Assembly (NCBI GenBank): GCA_964017125.1
Contig: OZ024905.1
Location: 40,576,869 to 40,640,868, forward strand
DNA length: 64,000 nucleotides
Reading direction: 5' to 3'
Origin: Flabesymbios commensalis
Lineage: Eukaryota; Annelida; Polychaeta; Terebellida; Flabelligeridae
How positions within the stretch are numbered: the stretch's first letter is position 1; each line of letters starts with the position of its first letter. A model generated the notes under the pieces. The model was given only the letters and a program-made list of their open reading frames with translations, ran no database searches and was not told the origin of the DNA. The position numbers and the translations under genes were made by a program. Positions 39,301 to 45,300 of this stretch are shown here, piece by piece.

Positions 39301-42300
39301 TGATGAGGTGCCTATTTATTCTCGAGTTTTTTTATACAGGCTCATGCACTATCGGTTAATATATCGGATATACATTGTTGCTGGGTCTTCATAGAGACTA
39401 TAGTTAAAACTCAATGTAGGAAAATTCCGATAAAAGGTAGTGCTATTATCATGATTATAATAATTATCTAATTTGTTCTTCTCGCGAAATTCGCGAAAAT
39501 TAAAACTTCGCGAATATTACCAGATCTATATCACTAAAAAAAATAAAAAATAATAAGTAACAGAAATAGAATAAACTGTTTATAATTTAATGTGCAGAGC
39601 GCCATCAAAGCTATAGGTGTATTTAATTTATTGAAGTCTTCGGAAACAAAGGGTGGTGTGAATGTTATGCAATAGCTAGTCGGTCCCGGGACTGCAGTTA
39701 CCGGTTACTACACCTGCTGCTAGTATTTCCCCCACCCTCTCGTATAGTGACACCGCTTATCTTGAGATCAATGAAACAGCCTAATTGATTAACAATGAAA
39801 GATAGGCTATCCGTTTTGTTTTGCAACCCTGTCATCAAAACGGGGACAGCGTTCCAATCCCCCCCCCCCAGAAGATCAATTAATTTACTGTTTTTTAGGT
39901 CTCTAACCCTGTTATTTGATAAATTTGAAAACGCCGACAGTGAACCCGATCTAAATCCGCCCCTGGTCATGATCCAGTGATTGTGCACAATTTGACCGAT
40001 AAGCATGATAAGATATCATGTAATTTGACGTCACGCAGCGCAATTTGATGTCCAATATGACACTATGTGACAGTATACGTTATACACCCATAATCAGTAA
40101 TTTTCAGCTTCAAATTACGAAAAATATCTATCTTCGTTTTTTTCTGAATAACTAAACATAAATGTGAACTATTTTATCAAATTTAGTGATATTTCTATTG
40201 ATCCAAAACATGCTTGAAACCTCATATACGGGCCTAGCAGGACAAGGGTTAGTTTCGCGCAGGGCGGCGACGCTCTGTGCGCTGCAGTTTAACATGTTTA
40301 ACCCTTTCAAGCCTGAATTTACCATTGTCATCTTCATCCACTACAAGCCGCGAATTGCTGTCGCAATTCTCGACTTGTAGTGGATGAAGATGATTTGATA
40401 TGGGTGAAAAATCAAAGAAAATTGCCATGTATTGGTAAAAGAGTCTCATATAAATTTTCCTCCAAAAACCCTTGGTTGTAGTAAAATTAAGTCTGTTTTC
40501 AGGGATGTAAAAGGATACCTTAATGCATCGTGAGGGTTTAAAGGGTTAAGGGAATTCAAGCTACATCACTGTACATGTCAGATAGCCTGTGAGACAGATT
40601 CCTAACTTTATTTTATTTCAATTAAAATTTAATAGCATATGATATGATTACCTATGCCATGTAGGCCTACACCTGTATACATGAGCACTTCAAAGCAATC
40701 AGCTCAGACATTATAACATATAGATCTACATATGTACATGTGGCTAAACGGGCGGGGGCCCTAGGGTAGTGGTTAGCACCGCTGCCTTTCACGCCAGAGT
40801 CCGGGGTTCGGTTCCCGGTCTCGGCGGTTTGAAAGAAACAAAATTGTTTCTTCCCCATCCACGTGTGAAAGTTAGTATTGTGGGGAGCCTCCGTGACCGA
40901 GAAGTAGCGTGCTCGGCCTCAGACCGCCAGGGCTCGAATTTCGAATCCTGTGTCTGGAAGACAGTGTCATCTCAATCATCTCACCATCCTCAGGAGGTTC
41001 TCCTGGCCCAGTTTAGCCTATATGTGCACAAAGGTGGCCTAAAGCCCGATTCATTTCATTTCATTTACATGTGGCTAAACATGCTGAAGCAATCCCTGCT
41101 TCAAATGATCCATTGGAACAGTTACTTATTAATAGAAAAACATGCTAAACACGCTAAAGCCACGATCTGATTGACGTCCAAACATGCTAATATTATTTAA
41201 ATTAATATTATCTAATAATCTCTGTTGGCTGGTTGTGGAAATACATCTTGATTTAATATTAGACCACCATCGACTCGCAGACGGCATTAAATTCATAAAT
41301 TATCAAAAAATATGATTTTTAAATAGATCTAAGTCCCTCGTTTGTTGGATCCCATAGGCCTATAATAATTTTTGTCCCCTCCCCCTACATTAAAACGACG
41401 CATCAAAGTATTTAGAACGAAAGTTGTTAAGATAAGATAAGATGAGTTGTATTTCCAGTCGCGAAGTAAAACATATAACATTAGCTCTAATCATGCTAAT
41501 CAGCTAGTCAAGCGACATGTAAAATAAACAATAAAGATAACAACTAAAACAAGCAGGTCGGCTGGCAGGAACTTAACATGAAATGTAAAAACGTGCGTAA
41601 GAATTATATAGAAAAATAATTATAATGTATATGAGAATATAAATTAGCTGGTAAAAATTACACAATACATTTTGGCACATAAAAGTAGATAAAAGTAGAA
41701 AAACTTATGCTGTATATGAGAAAATTATATGATTAAAAGTTGTGTAAAACATTTCGCATTTATTGATAATTAAATAAATATATCACATAACTTTGTCAAG
41801 GGACCTACCTCTATTGTACTCTCAATTAAAGAGAAAAATAAGCTCGCAGGCCATCTGTAAAAGTTTTCAGGTCTCTGGTAATTCTCAATGCCTCTGGCAA
41901 AGAGTTCCAGATTTTGGGGGCCAAAAAGCAAAAGGAATTTGTCCCATGTCGCACCCTCTTCATGAGAGGAGTTTTCATGATATTTTCAGAATTTCTTAAA
42001 TTACGTGTGCGACAGCGTTTTTCAATCAGTTCCAGGAGGTATGTCGGTGATAAATCATTAAGAATTTTAAAAGTCTGAATTGCGATGTTCATTTGTCCAA
42101 CTTCCAGAGATGGCAGGCGAGCTTTATTCAGGAGGGACTCATGACATATGAGGCGGTATGATTGGAATAAACACACTTTAGAGCCCTCTCCAGTATTGAA
42201 AGTGGCTGAAGATGAACGCTCTGAAAAGAGCCAATTTAGCCTTGCTGTCAAGATAAAAAGACAATCTTCTCAGAGCGCTCAGCTGTCTGTCAGCTTTCTT

Positions 42301-45300
42301 ACAAATTTATTCTGTGTGTATCATCAATAGCAATGCTTAAAAGTTTTACTAGTTTTTCAGGTTTAATTATACAGCCGTCTAGTATCACTGGAAAATCAAC
42401 TTTACAATTAAAAAATATCAGCTGAAATTTCTCAGGATTTGCTTGCATTAAGTTAATGGAAAACAACCATGTATAGCTTTTGCTGCCACGGCTTCGAGGC
42501 ATGATTTTACAATTTGAAAATTTGGATGTGCAAAAGAGAGAGTGTTGTCATCTGCATAATTTGTGAGGCGTGCTCGTTTAATAAAGTAGAAAATGTCATT
42601 TATGAATACATTAAAGAAAATTGGACCAAGAACTGAACCTTGTGGCACGCCCTTAATGGTGGTTTTCCATGAACTGTGCACGTGGCCTATCTGGACACGT
42701 TGCTCACGATCTGAGAGGTATGATTTAATAATTTTGATTGACTGATCCTGAGCACCATAAGCTTTAAATTTTGCGAGCAGAAGTTCATGTGGCATGCAGT
42801 CGAAAGCTTTGCTAAGGCCCATTAATAAAGCACCAATTTTGTTATTCTTTAAAAGATCTTTAGGCCAATTTTCAATAAGGGTGAGCAGCGTGTCCTGACA
42901 GCCATAACCCTGTCTGAAGGCTGACAGGTGACAAGAGAAGACGATGTTTAAAAAGGGAGTGATCTGGTGGACAAGAACTTTTTCAAAAACTTTTGCCAAA
43001 ATCGGTAAAATACTCACGGGTCGATAATTGGATTTATTTAATTTGTCAGATTTTTTGTATACAGGAATCACTTCTGCTTTCTTTAGGATATTTGGAAAGG
43101 TGCCTTCATCTAATGCCTTGTTTATTATGTTTGAAATAACTGGGGCAATTTGAAAAGAGGCATGTTTTAGTAATTTAGCTGGAATTTGGTCACATCTAGT
43201 TGCTTTCTTTGGATTTAGCGTTTTCAGAATTTTACGCAAGTCTTCTCTTGTCGTATGATGGAACTGAAAATTGTTGCCCTCGGAGTGTTGTTTAATTTCA
43301 ATAATGCTAGGGTGTTCCGTAATATCAATATTTTGATTCTGTCCAATATCTTTTGCAACATTAATATAATAGTCAGCGTGGCCTGTGAACATCCTGGTGA
43401 ACATCCTGGTTTTTTGGATGCTGATTATGCATGGAGGTTTTTTTTGTGACACGTGACTCTTCTGGCTATTGTGATTGGCCACGGAGCAACTCCAAAAAAC
43501 GCGGCGCCGTGAAAGATAAACTTTTCCCAGCTTTAATTTCGAGGCACGGCGCGGCAGTGTAGCCCCTGCAATGAATGATAAACACTCCTTACAGTAGGCC
43601 TACAGTTTGTTTTTTAATAGCACAGCGCAGCCCAGCGCAGCGCGGGGTTGGTGGGGCCATACCTTATGGTTAATTTCTTTTGTCTTTAACAAGTGTTCAA
43701 AAAAAAATAATTACGATTATGTTTGTGGTTAAGAAGAGCTTAAAGGGTGTTGATTGGAATAAAGTTGGCCCAGCGTCGCAGACGTGGCGCAGCATCACAT
43801 CAGCATTGGGCCAATGTATCGTGTTATCTGGTGTTTCTGACGGCGGGATGGAAAACGTCCCCCGCATAATGCAGCAGTCCGAAAGCAGGGTAATATCACC
43901 CATGCTGTAGCAATGACGGGCCAGCGTCGAGACTGTGGGTCAACATTGAAACAGCATTGGGTGAATGCCACATGTTTGGGCAAAGTATACAGCAGACGCG
44001 GTGATGGATTAATGTTGTGCCAGCGTCGTAGACGATTGACCAGCATTGAACCAGCACAATGGGCTGTGACACTGGCCCAACAATGAACCGGAATTTGGTG
44101 GGTAGGCCTACATCATCTGTGCAAGGTACATGTAGATCGTAGGCAAGTATTGAATGAATGTTGGCCAGCACTAGTAGGTAATAACATACTCTGTGTGCAA
44201 TACAGAGTCTGTAATCATTGTCATTCGTAAATCTGTGCCCCAAAAATCTGGTGCGTGGACGATCGATTGCCAATGAATTACTGCGTCATTGTTCATGTTG
44301 TTTGATCAATTATTTTTATATCATTTTGTAATGACAGATTCACATCTCATTAGAATAATGCCTTAATCATGGTAATATGTGGGGACTTAAACCACTGCCA
44401 TTATAGGTGAATTTTTCATCTAAATTGGGCTACGGTACCTTCACAATTCTTATATTTTTTTGGTTTCAGCGTACACTGACCACCAGCATAGAAAACCACA
44501 GCTTTTGCTACATGTATGCTGTTCAGCTCGGACCTTAAACCATGAGCACTGTTCGCCCATTTTCATCTATCAATTTGTCTGCTACCGGCAGACTTCTTGA
44601 TATCACGCATATGTGCTATATGAATAGTACAGAACCCCCTCCTCCCTGGCCAACTCAGACAACCTAGACGATCTGACCTGAGTGTGGCCTCCACACTACA
44701 GTCAGTAAACCGCTGACGTCTTAATGAATATTCATGTTGTTCGTCCCCTTCCCGTTCGTACAGCTGTAAGCATGGTAAGGCACACCTGTTGTCGAGGTCA
44801 GACATTCTGGACATTTAGGACTCTGGCCCATGAGGAAGACCAATAGCCTACACTGTTATGTTTAGAAAAATCTATTTTTTGTCTATAGCACTCAAACAGA
44901 CTAAAGTCGGGCCTCGAAGCTCATTGGATTTAAGCCAAGCGCATGCTAATATTTAGGGGCTCCGTGTGATGACATCAATTTTGTTATTTAGTTTTGTATG
45001 AAACATGTGAAATGCTGTATGATGATTGAGGTAGGCATAGTGTAGGCCTATCCCACAGATCATGATTTCAATTTTTTCAACATTTTCAGAAATAAAAAAA
45101 AAATTATCAACATTTCTAAGAATCAAAAGATACCTCCTCAACAAACTCAAACTATTAATTGTATGTACCTATTTATTACCTTTTAATTAATTAAAATCCC
45201 CCCCCCCCCCTGTTCACATGTTTTTGACGTTGACCCAGTGTTGGTCAGGCAAGCGTTATAGCGCCCTAATTTAGAGCGTTATATAACGCCTTATTATGAC

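Noticed and set aside
40750-40830. Possible tRNA gene
   Set aside because: A and B boxes are present, but the acceptor stem does not close, a second tRNA-like unit follows, and target duplications mark it as a SINE. The same holds at 15149 and 25017.
44563-44814. 83-codon minus-strand frame with mixed composition
   Set aside because: Looks slightly protein-like but has no recognisable domain, splice sites or homologous neighbour, so it is not reported as a gene.
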